The notes: generated by a model not told the origin, from the letters alone. A stretch of DNA of 64,000 nucleotides from Kiritimatiellaceae bacterium (GCA_013141415.1 JABFQY010000001.1:62001-126000); one strand, 5' to 3'; shown: positions 32,225-40,722, counted from the first letter of the stretch. Numbers and translations: made by a program.

Positions 32225-33682
32225 TTAATAGTCCTGCTTCTTCCAGGTGCCGTTGACGTAATTTTTCCAGGAGTGTGTTGTGCCACCGGTGTACTCGTAG
32301 GTCTCGAAAATGTCGCCTTCACCGGAAATGCGCGGGTCGCCGGTTTCTTTCAGTTTGGCCTGCAGATCATTCCAGAGTTCGGCTTTTGTTGCGGCGAACG
32401 CCGGGTCGGCGGCCAGATTTTTCATGCAGTAGGGATCGTTGGGAATATCATACAACTCTTCCGCCGGACGTTTCGCGAAGGAGGGGTTGTAGTAAAAATC
32501 TTTCCCGTGTTCATGCTGTTCAAGAATGCAGTCTTTCACCGGCGAGCTGTCGTAGTCGGTGAAACCGGTTTCCGGATTGCCTGCCGGCCAGCGGTCGGGC
32601 GCAAAATTCCGTATGTAGAGATATTGCGAAGTACGGACGCAGCGTACCGGATAACCGACATCGTTTTCGCGGCCCATGTCGTGGCGTTCGCGGCCCATGT
32701 AAGCGCGGTTGCGTTCAGCGGTCACCGTGCCGTCGGCCTTGCTGTAGAAAATATCGGTCAGAGATTTGCCCGGCAGTTTGGGCGGAACAGCAATTCCAGC
32801 CAGTTCCAGAAACGTCGGGGCCAGATCAATGAAGCTGGCCAGATCGTTCACGGTGCGTCCGGCGGCAATCGTTCCCGGCCACATGGCGGCGAAAGGCATG
32901 CGGAAATCGTCATCGTACATTTGCCCTTTGACGCGCGGGAAAGGACAGCCGTTGTCGGACGTAACGATCACCAGCGTGTTCTCGAGTTCGCCGCGATCTT
33001 CGAGGATTTTCAGCATGGTTCCCAGATGTTTATCAAACCATTCGGTTTCGAAGGCGTAGTCGAGCATGTCCTTCCGGACAACGTCTTCGTCGGGCCAGTA
33101 CGGCGGAACCGTGTCAACCTCTTCCATCTTTTTCCCATGACGCATTCCTTCGCCCGGATTGTAGTGCCGGTGCGGTTCTCTTCCGCCGTACCAGAAACAG
33201 AACGGCTGACCGTCGGTGCGTTTATCCAGAAAATCCTGGAAGTTGGCTGTATAGTCGCAGTTGGCAATCAGGGAGCCTTCCGGCGGAGTCAGGGTGCGTT
33301 CATTATATTCCGTTCCAGCCGGATTCCGCGGGCGGCCTCTGCGCTTCCAGTCGCCCGGCCCCCAGCCTTTACCGGTGAAGCCGACGAGATATCCGGCTTC
33401 TTCCAGCAGATCCGGATAGACCGCGAACTCTTCGGCACCCGGGAAAACGCACCAGTGTGTGCAGGCCTCTTTGAGCTGCCAGGTGTGCATGCCGGTGAGC
33501 ATTGAGGCCCGCGACGGCGCGCTTTTCGGATTGGTGGTGAACATGCCGGTTAAAAGAACGCCTTCTTTTGCGACTCGGTCGAAGTGCGGCGTTTTGACAA
33601 AGCGATGGCCATAGACGCTGAAGTGCGACGCATCATCCGCGAGGGCAAACAGAATATTCGGGCGTGTTTTCTTTGCTGTCAT
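32225..33682 (-). CDS. Ser-type sulfatase without signal peptide
   Basis: A 485-residue arylsulfatase-superfamily enzyme. The start RPNILFALADDASHFSVYG has the metal-binding Asp16-Asp17. The modification motif is KSAPSRASMLTG, where S54 (S-x-P-x-R) would become formylglycine. A Ser, not Cys, at this place means maturation by a radical SAM enzyme (anSME), which works without oxygen. VTSDNGCPFP carries the second metal pair. No signal peptide is seen, so the enzyme seems cytoplasmic, unlike most polysaccharide sulfatases. The substrate is likely a sulfated sugar taken up by the cell (inference). It is divergent from hisC. Confidence 0.92.
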   Translation of the reverse strand: MTAKKTRPNILFALADDASHFSVYGHRFVKTPHFDRVAKEGVLLTGMFTTNPKSAPSRASMLTGMHTWQLKEACTHWCVFPGAEEFAVYPDLLEEAGYLVGFTGKGWGPGDWKRRGRPRNPAGTEYNERTLTPPEGSLIANCDYTANFQDFLDKRTDGQPFCFWYGGREPHRHYNPGEGMRHGKKMEEVDTVPPYWPDEDVVRKDMLDYAFETEWFDKHLGTMLKILEDRGELENTLVIVTSDNGCPFPRVKGQMYDDDFRMPFAAMWPGTIAAGRTVNDLASFIDLAPTFLELAGIAVPPKLPGKSLTDIFYSKADGTVTAERNRAYMGRERHDMGRENDVGYPVRCVRTSQYLYIRNFAPDRWPAGNPETGFTDYDSSPVKDCILEQHEHGKDFYYNPSFAKRPAEELYDIPNDPYCMKNLAADPAFAATKAELWNDLQAKLKETGDPRISGEGDIFETYEYTGGTTHSWKNYVNGTWKKQDY

Positions 33683-33758
33683 AATTAATCACCGGTTTCG
33701 GGGATGGAGCGTACGATTTTCCATCGGCAGTTCAATTTTATTTCGAGCCCGGCTTCCT

Positions 33759-33773
33759 GCCGCCTGCGGCGGC
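33759..33773 (+). repeat. GC-rich palindrome in the sulfatase/hisC divergent region
   Basis: GCCGCC-TGC-GGCGGC, 6-bp arms; intergenic. Confidence 0.4.
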
Positions 33774-33849
33774 CGCCCATCCGGACGTTGACTTTGCGCA
33801 CGAAATGCGTTGCACTGCCCGCCTGAAAATTCCAGACACCGGAAGCGAT

Positions 33850-34896
33850 ATGAAAAATTTGATTCGAAAATCTGTAGAAGCGATGAGCGGCTATGTTCCG
33901 GGGGAACAGCCGAAGGGCGAGGGCGTTATCAAGCTGAACACGAACGAAAATCCGTGGCTCTGCTCGCCGGAAGTCCGCGACATCCTCAACGAGATCGACG
34001 TTGTTGAGCTGGCGAAATATCCCGATCCGCTTTGTGCCGAAGTTCGTAAAGTGATTGCCGAAAAGCACGAAGTCGGCCTTGCGAATACCTTTGCCGGAAA
34101 CGGATCGGACGAAATTCTGGCCCTTTGCATCCGCGCATTCTGCGAGCGCGACGGCTCAGTCGGCTATTTTGATCCGTCCTATTCGCTTTATCCGGTGCTG
34201 GCGCAGATTGAAGAAATTGCCGTGAAGCCGGTGGCGCTGGACGAAAACTTTGAGTGGAAGATGCCGAAAGGCTACGAAGCGTCGGTTTTCTTTTTGACCA
34301 ACCCCAACGCGCCGACCGGCATGCTGTTTCCGAAAGCCAAGGTTGAGGCGTTCATCAAAAATTTCCCCGGCGTGGTGGTGATCGACGAAGCCTACGTGGA
34401 CTTCGCCCGCGAAAGTTGCATGGAGTTTGCGACGAAATACGACAACGTGATCGTGGCGCGGACGCTTTCTAAATCCTACGCGCTGGCTGGCATCCGCTTC
34501 GGCTATTGCGTCGGCGCGAAACCGCTGATCGACGCGTTGCACAAAATCAAAGATTCCTACAACGTCAGCCGCCTGACTCAGGAGCTGGCGCGCGTTGCGC
34601 TGCTCGACGAAGAAACCATGGCGGCGATTACCGCCGCCGTCAAAGGAACGCGCGGACTCCTCACCGACGAACTGAAGGCGCTGGGCTTTAAGGTTTATCC
34701 GTCGGAAACCAACTTTGTCTGGGCGAAGCCGCCAAACCTTCCCGCGAAGAAAATTTTCGAAGAATTGCGCAACCGCAACATCTTTGTCCGCTGGTTTGAC
34801 GGCCCGCGCACCAAAGACTGCCTGCGCATTACGGTCGGCACGAACGAGCAGATCATGACCCTGATTGAAAATCTGGAAGAAATTCTCGGTAAGTAG
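33850..34896 (+). CDS. hisC: Histidinol-phosphate aminotransferase
   Basis: A 348-residue PLP-dependent aminotransferase for a late step in histidine synthesis; such enzymes may also act on aromatic amino acids. It has IKLNTNENPW near the N-terminus, AGNGSDEILALCIRAF (PLP phosphate loop), NPNAPTGMLFP, VVIDEAYVDFA (PLP Asp) and ARTLSKSYALAGIRFGYCV with the Schiff-base Lys in SKSYA. The start at 33850 is chosen because MKNLIRKSVEAM begins the family alignment and GGAAG precedes it. Its stop TAG is the first three bases of the inverted repeat at 34894. Confidence 0.95.
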   Translation: MKNLIRKSVEAMSGYVPGEQPKGEGVIKLNTNENPWLCSPEVRDILNEIDVVELAKYPDPLCAEVRKVIAEKHEVGLANTFAGNGSDEILALCIRAFCERDGSVGYFDPSYSLYPVLAQIEEIAVKPVALDENFEWKMPKGYEASVFFLTNPNAPTGMLFPKAKVEAFIKNFPGVVVIDEAYVDFARESCMEFATKYDNVIVARTLSKSYALAGIRFGYCVGAKPLIDALHKIKDSYNVSRLTQELARVALLDEETMAAITAAVKGTRGLLTDELKALGFKVYPSETNFVWAKPPNLPAKKIFEELRNRNIFVRWFDGPRTKDCLRITVGTNEQIMTLIENLEEILGK

Positions 34897-34953
34897 TCCG
34901 CGACCTCGGGTCGCGGCTACAACGCTGTAGCCGCCCGCCGTGAGGGCGGACTA
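34894..34953 (+). repeat. GTAGCC-type double-hairpin repeat after hisC
   Basis: Outer ends TAGTCCGC and GCGGACTA, inner arms GGCTAC and GTAGCC around AACGCT. Each half also folds alone (CCGCGACC/GGTCGCGG and CCGCC/GGCGG types). It provides the hisC stop codon and ends 2 nt before the next SD. Confidence 0.75.
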
Positions 34954-34965
34954 AAGGAGTTGAAA

Positions 34966-35154
34966 ATGACCTGTCCGAACAAAGAAAAGAATCTGGCGGA
35001 CTGCACCTGCACTGCCGGTTGCGCGAAAAAGGGACTTTGCTGCGAATGCGTGGCGCATCACCGTGCCAAAGGACAGATTCCCGGCTGTTTCTTTTCGAAA
35101 AATGGCGAAGCTCTTTACGACCGTTCCGCCGCCGCGTTTTGCCGCGACTGCTGA
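34966..35154 (+). CDS. Small Cys-rich protein, DUF6485-like
   Basis: A 62-residue soluble protein with nine cysteines: MTCPNKEKNLADCTCTAGC, then GLCCECVAHHRAKGQIPGCFF and AAAFCRDC. The CxCxxxC...GxCCxCVxxHR...PGCFF arrangement fits small uncharacterised Cys-rich proteins (DUF6485) and suggests zinc or iron-sulfur binding. The start at 34966 has AGGAG 6 nt upstream; a TTG at 34960 is too close to it. It follows hisC across a palindromic repeat. Confidence 0.8.
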   Translation: MTCPNKEKNLADCTCTAGCAKKGLCCECVAHHRAKGQIPGCFFSKNGEALYDRSAAAFCRDC

Positions 35155-35184
35155 AGGTTTAAAATCCGGGTTCTTTATTTATAT

Positions 35185-35217
35185 GAAAAAACCCCCGCCA
35201 TGACGGCGGAGGTTTTT
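35185..35217 (-). terminator. Intrinsic terminator of the second EF-hand gene
   Basis: CCCCCGCC/GGCGGAGG stem (one mismatch), 5-nt loop, with a run of A on the plus strand giving a U-tail on the minus strand. The preceding plus-strand bases TATATGAAAAAACC match those at the other EF-hand terminator. Confidence 0.8.
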
Positions 35218-35242
35218 GTAATAACCGGCAATTAAGCCGGAC

Positions 35243-35491
35243 TTATTTTTTCTCGGCGGGGGGTGGTACGGTTGACTGGGGCCTCAGCTCTTCGATGGTC
35301 ATGATGCCGTCTTTATTTACATCTCGTCGTTCAAACCCTGCGGCATACATCGCTTCATTGTAGGGTTTGCCAGCTTTTTCACACTCGTCTTTTTTGTGGG
35401 CGAGCCATGCTTCTTTAGTCCAGCTGTTGTTGCCAGCGCTCGCGGCAATGCCGGTCATAGCGACCACGATAAACAGAAGTATTTTTTTCAT
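35243..35491 (-). CDS. Small secreted EF-hand protein, paralogue
   Basis: 82 residues: signal peptide MKKILLFIVVAMTGIAASA, then WTKEAWLAHKKDECEKAGKPYNEAMYAAGFERRDVNKDGIMTIEELRP in outline, with one EF-hand loop DVNKDGIMTIEE. The plan is the same as the 79-residue protein at 31074-31313: AGKP(F/Y)NE, then an aromatic/Asp-rich turn, then the loop. Compared with its partner it gained one Cys and Trp residues. Its promoter is not evident. It lies 14 nt downstream of the LPP20-like lipoprotein gene, so the two may be co-transcribed. Confidence 0.82.
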   Translation of the reverse strand: MKKILLFIVVAMTGIAASAGNNSWTKEAWLAHKKDECEKAGKPYNEAMYAAGFERRDVNKDGIMTIEELRPQSTVPPPAEKK

Positions 35492-35505
35492 ATAGATATC
35501 TTTAG

Positions 35506-36126
35506 TTATTTCTGTGCGGCTTTGAGAGCGGCGAAGGATTTGATCTCTTTATCCAGCGCGCCGAAGGCTTGGGTGGTCTGGAGGCGGGTATAGAGGTCTT
35601 TTTCTTTGGAGAGCTGGTCGGCGATTACTTTAGGGTCGATGACCATGATGGCGTAGGCGGTGAAGGTGTCGCCGGTGGTTTCATATTTCAGCGTCTGCGC
35701 CACGCTGCCGGCGATCTGCTGGCCGATGATCGCTTTTTCGGCGGTGTTGAATCCGGACAGGATCAACGATTCGAACGGTATGTTGGTTTCTGCGGAGAAG
35801 GCTTTCTCAAGTACGTCGAAACGGGCGGTCAGCATCCGGGCCAGTTCTCTGCGCCCGCTCACCTTGGCTTTATTGAGCGCCAGTTCGAGGCTCTTGGATT
35901 CGCCGATTCCGACCGCCGCCAGTCCTCCGGCTTCAACCATTCCGACTGCCAGCGTTTGCATTTCGCCGGGAAGCGGAGATTGAACGGATGGCGCATTGGT
36001 TTGTTCCGGTAGCGCGGATGTCACGACCGGTTCAGGTGCCGGAGTGCGGGCGGGTTTGGTGGTGGAGCAGCCGGTCAGGAGAACGGTTGCGCCGGTGAAG
36101 ACGGTGAAAAACAGTATTTTTTTCAT
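35506..36126 (-). CDS. Lipoprotein, LPP20-like
   Basis: 206 residues. Lipoprotein signal MKKILFFTVFTGATVLLTGC with lipobox LTGC, so Cys20 should be lipidated. A Pro/Thr-rich spacer runs to about residue 55. The remainder, MVEAGGLAAVGIGESKSLELALNKAKVSGRRELARML, then a helical and beta-rich part (FTAYAIMVIDPKVIADQLS), fits the LPP20/FlgP-like lipoprotein fold in which a small alpha/beta domain follows an Ala-rich helix. It is probably anchored in the outer or inner membrane and facing the periplasm. The function is not known. Confidence 0.75.
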   Translation of the reverse strand: MKKILFFTVFTGATVLLTGCSTTKPARTPAPEPVVTSALPEQTNAPSVQSPLPGEMQTLAVGMVEAGGLAAVGIGESKSLELALNKAKVSGRRELARMLTARFDVLEKAFSAETNIPFESLILSGFNTAEKAIIGQQIAGSVAQTLKYETTGDTFTAYAIMVIDPKVIADQLSKEKDLYTRLQTTQAFGALDKEIKSFAALKAAQK

Positions 36127-36218
36127 AGTGTAACTTTTCCAGCGGTTCCAGATATTCAGGAGCCGTCAAAATAAAGCATTCGCGGAAGGGCGGCAACCGA
36201 TAAATCGGGTGTTTCGGC

Positions 36219-36247
36219 TTGAGATAGCGGGGCTGTATCCTTATAAC
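36219..36247 (+). promoter_or_regulatory. Promoter of the etf operon
   Basis: TTGAGA (36219-36224), a 17-nt spacer and TATAAC (36242-36247). A leader of about 27 nt with GGAAAGG leads to etfB. Confidence 0.65.
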
Positions 36248-36280
36248 CGATGCCTATTTTTCCCACGGAAAGGAATGGCT

Positions 36281-37066
36281 ATGCATATTGTGGTTTGTAT
36301 CAAGCAGGTGCCGGACTCGGATAAGGTCACAATCGACCGCGAGACGAACCGTCTCAACCGCGCCGGAGTGCCGAGCATCATTAATCCCTTTGACGAAAAC
36401 GCGCTGGAAATGGCGCTTCAGCTCAAGGACAAGCACGGCGGGAAAATCACCGTCATTTCCATGGGTCCGCCGCAGGCTGAAGAAGCGTTGCGCACGGCGC
36501 TTTCGCACGGCGCGGACGAAGCGATTCTGATTTCCGACCGCAAGTTCGGCGGTGCCGACACCTGGGCCACCTCCTATACAATCACGCTGGCGCTCAAGAA
36601 GCTGACCGAGCCGGTTGATCTGATTCTCTTCGGCAAGCAGGCGATCGATGGCGATACCGCGCAGGTCGGTCCCGGCGTGGCGCACTTCTACGGCGTACCG
36701 ATGATCACCTACGCCAAATCCTGCGAAGTGATCGACAACGGCTTCCGCGTTCAGCAAGTGACCGACCACGGTTACAACGTCTGGGATGTTGAAAAACCGG
36801 CCGCGCTGACGGTCGTTAAAGAAGCCAATTCGCTGCGAATGCCGTCGCTGAAGAAAAAGATGGCTGCCAAAAAAGCCGAGATTCCGGTTTGGGGCGTTGA
36901 ACAGCTTCAGCCCGAAGAAGGCAAAATCGGTCTGGCCGGTTCGCCGACCAAGGTGAATAAGGTTTTTGCGCCGCCGGTGAAGCTCAATAAGGAAATCCTT
37001 TCCGGCGAGCCTGCGGACATGGTCAAAGAACTCATTTTCAAATTGCGGGAGAAGAAAGTCCTATGA
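36281..37066 (+). CDS. etfB: Electron transfer flavoprotein beta subunit
   Basis: 261 residues, with MHIVVCIKQVPDSDKVTID and NPFDENALEMALQLKDKHGG, then VISMGPPQAEEALRTALSHGADEAILI, LILFGKQAIDGDTAQVGPGVA and ALTVVKEANSLRMPSL, all EtfB blocks. It binds AMP or FAD and works as a dimer with EtfA, taking electrons from acyl-CoA dehydrogenases. In anaerobes the same group can take part in flavin-based electron bifurcation with butyryl-CoA dehydrogenase. The ATG at 36281 is preferred over 36275 because GGAAAGG is spaced 7 nt away. It overlaps etfA by 4 nt. Confidence 0.95.
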   Translation: MHIVVCIKQVPDSDKVTIDRETNRLNRAGVPSIINPFDENALEMALQLKDKHGGKITVISMGPPQAEEALRTALSHGADEAILISDRKFGGADTWATSYTITLALKKLTEPVDLILFGKQAIDGDTAQVGPGVAHFYGVPMITYAKSCEVIDNGFRVQQVTDHGYNVWDVEKPAALTVVKEANSLRMPSLKKKMAAKKAEIPVWGVEQLQPEEGKIGLAGSPTKVNKVFAPPVKLNKEILSGEPADMVKELIFKLREKKVL

Positions 37067-38061
37067 GCACCAACAAGGAAATCTGGGTTTACGCGGAACA
37101 GGAAAACGGCAAGCTGGCTGGCGTGGTTTTCGAACTGCTCTCCGAAGGGCGCAAGCTGGCGGCCAAATCGGGCTTCACCCTTTGCGCGGTGCTCGCCTCC
37201 GCCAACGGCAAGCCGATGCAGCAGGAGCTGTTCAACTACGGCGCGAAGAAAATCTACAACGTCGAAGACCCCAGACTGGAAACCTACCAGAACGACTATT
37301 TCTCCAAAGTCATGGCCGACCTGATCAAGGCGCAGAATCCGGAGATCGTTCTCTACGGCGCCAGCACCATCGGACGCAGTCTCGCCCCGACCGTCGCCGT
37401 TATGGGCTGGGCCGGACTCACTGCCGACTGCACCGAGCTCGACTTTGACACCGAACGCCAGTGCCTGCTTCAGACGCGCCCGGCTTTCGGCGGCAACATT
37501 ATGGCCACCATCATCTGCCCGGATCACCGCCCGCAGATGTCCACCGTCCGTTCCAACGTGTTCAAAAAAGAGCGCGTCAGCGAAAATGAAACCGGCGAAA
37601 TCGTCGCTGTGAAAATCGATCTTTCCGGCGTCAAAGAGCGCATGAAGCGTATCGAGAGCGTTGTGGAAGAAGTGAACACCGTTGACCTCAAAGCCGCCGA
37701 ATATATCGTTTCCGGCGGACGCGGCGTCGGCTCGCCCGAAAACTTTAAGGTAATCGAAGGACTGGCGAACGCTCTCGGCGGCGCAGTCGGCGCTTCGCGC
37801 GCGACCGTCGATGCCGGCTGGATTTCCCACCATCATCAGGTCGGCCAGACCGGTAAAACGGTTTGCCCGCTGGTTTACATCGCCTGCGGTATTTCCGGTG
37901 CCATTCAGCATCTGGCCGGTATGCAGAGCGCGGATTTGATTATCGCCATCAATAAAGACCCGGACGCGCCGATTTTCGACGTGGCCGACTTCGGCCTGGT
38001 CGGCGACCTGCACAAAATCGTGCCGGAATTTACCAGGCAGATTAACGCGCTGAGAAGCTAG
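37063..38061 (+). CDS. etfA: Electron transfer flavoprotein alpha subunit
   Basis: 332 residues. The N-terminal domain has IWVYAEQENGKLAGVVFELLSEGRKLA. The C-terminal FAD domain has IVSGGRGVGSPENF, ASRATVDAGWI, HQVGQTGKTVCPLVYIACGISGAIQHL and AINKDPDAPIFDVADFGLVGD, the standard EtfA FAD-binding set. It is coupled to etfB by a 4-nt overlap and lies 14 nt before trxB. With the acyl-CoA dehydrogenase two genes on it forms a short-chain acyl-CoA redox module. Confidence 0.96.
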   Translation: MSTNKEIWVYAEQENGKLAGVVFELLSEGRKLAAKSGFTLCAVLASANGKPMQQELFNYGAKKIYNVEDPRLETYQNDYFSKVMADLIKAQNPEIVLYGASTIGRSLAPTVAVMGWAGLTADCTELDFDTERQCLLQTRPAFGGNIMATIICPDHRPQMSTVRSNVFKKERVSENETGEIVAVKIDLSGVKERMKRIESVVEEVNTVDLKAAEYIVSGGRGVGSPENFKVIEGLANALGGAVGASRATVDAGWISHHHQVGQTGKTVCPLVYIACGISGAIQHLAGMQSADLIIAINKDPDAPIFDVADFGLVGDLHKIVPEFTRQINALRS

Positions 38062-38075
38062 GAAGGTTCCAGACT

Positions 38076-38996
38076 TTGGAAAATATCGTCATCATCGGAA
38101 CGGGGCCTGCCGGTTATACCGCCGCGATTTACACGGCGCGCGCCAACCTAAATCCGCTGGTGATCGAAGGCTTTCAGCCCGGCGGTCAGCTCACGACGAC
38201 GACCGAGATTGAAAACTATCCCGGCTTTCCGGAAGGGATTTCCGGTTCGGAACTGATGGATCTCACCCGCAAGCAGGCTGAGCGTTTCGGCGCGCGGTTT
38301 AAACCCGGCGAAGTGGTTTCTTCCTGTCTGACCTGCCTGCCCCATACAATTACGCTGAGTGACGGCGAAAAGATTGAAGCCAAAACCATTATCATCGCCA
38401 CCGGCGCGAGCGCGCAGTATCTCGGCATCGAGTCTGAACAAAAGCTGATGGGCCGCGGCGTTTCCGGTTGCGCCGTCTGCGATGGCGCATTTTACCGCAA
38501 CGTACCGGTCGCCGTGGTCGGCGGCGGCGACACCGCCATGGAAGACGCGCTATTCCTGACTCACTTCGCATCGAAGGTTACCGTCATTCACCGTCGCGAC
38601 CAGTTCCGCGCTTCTAAAATTATGGTCGACCGTCTGCTTGCGCATCCGAAAATCGAAGTGGTTTGGGATTCCGTGGTCGAAGAGGTGCTCGATGTTTCCA
38701 AAAACGAAGTAACCGGATTGAAAATCCGTAACGTCAAAACCGGCGCGCTTTCCGAACTGTCCGTCACCGGATTGTTTGTTGCCATCGGTCATAAGCCGAA
38801 CACGAAAGCGTTCGCCGGACAGCTCGATATGGATCATGCCGGTTATCTGATCACAAAAAACACCCGCACCAACATCGACGGTGTATTTGCGGCGGGCGAC
38901 GTGCAGGATCCGGTTTATCGTCAGGCGGTTTCCGCGGCCGGTTCGGGCTGTATGTCTGCGCTGGAAGCAGAGCGTTATTTAGGAAGCATGGAATAA
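38076..38996 (+). CDS. trxB: Thioredoxin reductase
   Basis: A 306-residue NADPH-dependent flavoenzyme that reduces thioredoxin. It has FAD motif IIGTGPAGYTAAIY, redox pair CAVCDG (two Cys within 136-142), NADPH motif VVGGGDTAMEDALFL and the final FAD motif GVFAAGDVQDPVYRQAV. The start codon is TTG (38076), with AGGAAGG about 9 nt upstream. The TTG is itself part of a TTCCAGACTTTGGAA palindrome. Placement inside the etf/acyl-CoA dehydrogenase cluster is unusual. Electrons would reach trxA at 24829-25143. Confidence 0.95.
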   Translation: MENIVIIGTGPAGYTAAIYTARANLNPLVIEGFQPGGQLTTTTEIENYPGFPEGISGSELMDLTRKQAERFGARFKPGEVVSSCLTCLPHTITLSDGEKIEAKTIIIATGASAQYLGIESEQKLMGRGVSGCAVCDGAFYRNVPVAVVGGGDTAMEDALFLTHFASKVTVIHRRDQFRASKIMVDRLLAHPKIEVVWDSVVEEVLDVSKNEVTGLKIRNVKTGALSELSVTGLFVAIGHKPNTKAFAGQLDMDHAGYLITKNTRTNIDGVFAAGDVQDPVYRQAVSAAGSGCMSALEAERYLGSME

Positions 38997-39017
38997 GAAT
39001 CAACCAAGGAGAACAGT

Positions 39018-40187
39018 ATGGGCGAAATCAATTATGGACTGACCGAAGAGCAGCTTGAAATCCGGGCCATGCTCGACGAATTCGGTAAAGAACGCATCGT
39101 GCCGGTACGCGCCGAGCTCGACGAAAAAGGCATTTTCCCCACCGACCTGCTCAAAGAGCTGGCGCAGATGGACATGATGGGCCTTTACATCGACGAAGCA
39201 TACGGAGGCATGGGCGTCGGCCACCTCGGTTTCTGCGTCGCCGTCGAAACCCTCAGCAAATATTGCATCGGCGTTTCCGTTTCCTACGCCGCCAACGCCC
39301 TCGGCGCCGACCCGATCATCATCGGCGGTTCCGAAGAGCAGAAGAAAAAATATCTTTCCCCGCTCGCCAGCGGCGAAAAATGGGCCGCCTTCGGTTTGAC
39401 TGAACCGAACGCCGGTTCCGACGCAGGTGGTATCGCCACCACGGCTGTCAAGAAGGGTGACAAATATATCCTCAACGGCACCAAGCAGTGGATCACCAAC
39501 GGCGGCGAAGCCGACACCTACACCATTCTGGCTGTCACCAATAAAGCCAAAGGCGCCCGCGGCGTTTCCTGCTTTATTGTTGAAAAAGGCACGCCCGGTT
39601 TCACCTTCGGTAAAAAAGAAGACAAGCTCGGCATCCGCGCTTCCGCCACCCGCGAGCTGATCTTCCAGGACTGCGAAGTCCCGGCGGAAAATCTCATCGC
39701 CAAAGAAGGCATGGGCTTCCTGCTCGCCATGAAGACGTTCGACATTTCCCGGCCCGGCATTGCCGCACAGGGTGTCGGTCTGGCTCAGGGTGCGCTCGAC
39801 ATGGCCGTTGACTACGCCCGCGTCCGTCATCAGTTCGGCAAACCGATCATCGCCAACCAGGGCTTGCAGTGGATGCTCGCCGACATGGCCATGAAAGTTG
39901 AAACCGCCCGCGCCATCACCTACGTCGCCTGTAACACCATTGACGGCGGAGAAAAGGATGTCTCGAAAATCTCCGCCATGTGCAAATGCTACGCCGGCGA
40001 TGTCGCCATGTCCGTCACCACCGACGCCTTGCAGGTTCTCGGCGGCTACGGCTTCATGAAGGAATATCCGGCTGAAAAGATGATGCGCGACGCCAAGATC
40101 CTCCAGATCTACGAAGGCACCAACCAGATTCAGCGCGACGTCATCGGCGCGGCACTCATCAAAGAGTACGCCTCCAGAGCCCGCTAA
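39018..40187 (+). CDS. Acyl-CoA dehydrogenase (short-chain, butyryl-CoA-type)
   Basis: 389 residues with all three acyl-CoA dehydrogenase domains. Signature 1 is AAFGLTEPNAGSDAGG, the middle beta domain has YILNGTKQWITNGGEAD, and signature 2 is QVLGGYGFMKEYPAEKMMRDAKI. The catalytic base is the Glu in IYEGTNQIQR (short-chain type position). FAD is bound as usual. AAGGAG 7 nt before the ATG is the SD. Neighbouring etfB and etfA give its redox partner. In a fermentative anaerobe this could be a crotonyl-CoA reducing, possibly bifurcating, enzyme; oxidation of acyl-CoA is the alternative. Ends in a terminator. Confidence 0.93.
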   Translation: MGEINYGLTEEQLEIRAMLDEFGKERIVPVRAELDEKGIFPTDLLKELAQMDMMGLYIDEAYGGMGVGHLGFCVAVETLSKYCIGVSVSYAANALGADPIIIGGSEEQKKKYLSPLASGEKWAAFGLTEPNAGSDAGGIATTAVKKGDKYILNGTKQWITNGGEADTYTILAVTNKAKGARGVSCFIVEKGTPGFTFGKKEDKLGIRASATRELIFQDCEVPAENLIAKEGMGFLLAMKTFDISRPGIAAQGVGLAQGALDMAVDYARVRHQFGKPIIANQGLQWMLADMAMKVETARAITYVACNTIDGGEKDVSKISAMCKCYAGDVAMSVTTDALQVLGGYGFMKEYPAEKMMRDAKILQIYEGTNQIQRDVIGAALIKEYASRAR

Positions 40188-40213
40188 AAGCTTCCAAATA
40201 TTAGAAACGAAAA

Positions 40214-40246
40214 CCGCCTCGGAAACGGGGCGGCTTTTTTGTTTTT
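40214..40246 (+). terminator. Intrinsic terminator of the etf/acyl-CoA dehydrogenase operon
   Basis: CCGCCTCG, loop GAAA, CGGGGCGG (one G-U pair), then CTTTTTTGTTTTT. Confidence 0.9.
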
Positions 40247-40276
40247 GTGGCGGGCGTTTCCGATTAGAGTGCCCGC

Positions 40277-40711
40277 ATGAAACGGCGGATCATTTACTGG
40301 GCGACAGGCATCCTGATTCTGCTGATGCTGGTGAACTGTCATTGGGTTTTTCCGCCGCTACGGAAACCGGATGCGGTCATTACCGTCAAGACCACCGGCT
40401 ACTGTGCCTGCATGAAATGCAGCGGATGGCGCTTCAACTGGTTCGGACTTCCTTCGCGGAACGGGAAAGTGAAGATTGTCGGACAGAACGCTTCCGGCGG
40501 GATGGTTCGGCCGGGAGCTGTCGCAGTGGATCCGAAAGTTTTTCCGCCCGGCACGAAATTTTATATTCCCGGGTACGGCTGGGGAATCGCCGAAGATGTC
40601 GGCGGCGGCATCAATCGGCGAGAACTCGATCTCTACTTCCGTCAGCATCGCTGCGCCGACAACTGGGGCGCGCAGACGAAAAAAGTCAAAGTCTGGTATC
40701 CGCGCGACTGA
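40277..40711 (+). CDS. 3D-domain (DPBB) cell-wall protein
   Basis: 144 residues. An N-terminal membrane helix (about 7-24) anchors a periplasmic 3D domain: VKTTGYCACMKCSG, GQNASGGMVRPGAVAVDPKVFPPGTKFYIPGYGWGIAEDVGGGI, then LDLYF. The three conserved Asp of the 3D domain are in AVDP, AEDV and LDLY, as in MltA and YabE-type peptidoglycan lytic enzymes. It probably cleaves or binds peptidoglycan. TAGAGT ending 6 nt before the ATG might be a -10 box of a leaderless promoter, but no good -35 is seen. Confidence 0.85.
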   Translation: MKRRIIYWATGILILLMLVNCHWVFPPLRKPDAVITVKTTGYCACMKCSGWRFNWFGLPSRNGKVKIVGQNASGGMVRPGAVAVDPKVFPPGTKFYIPGYGWGIAEDVGGGINRRELDLYFRQHRCADNWGAQTKKVKVWYPRD

Positions 40712-40722
40712 TGACACCGCGT

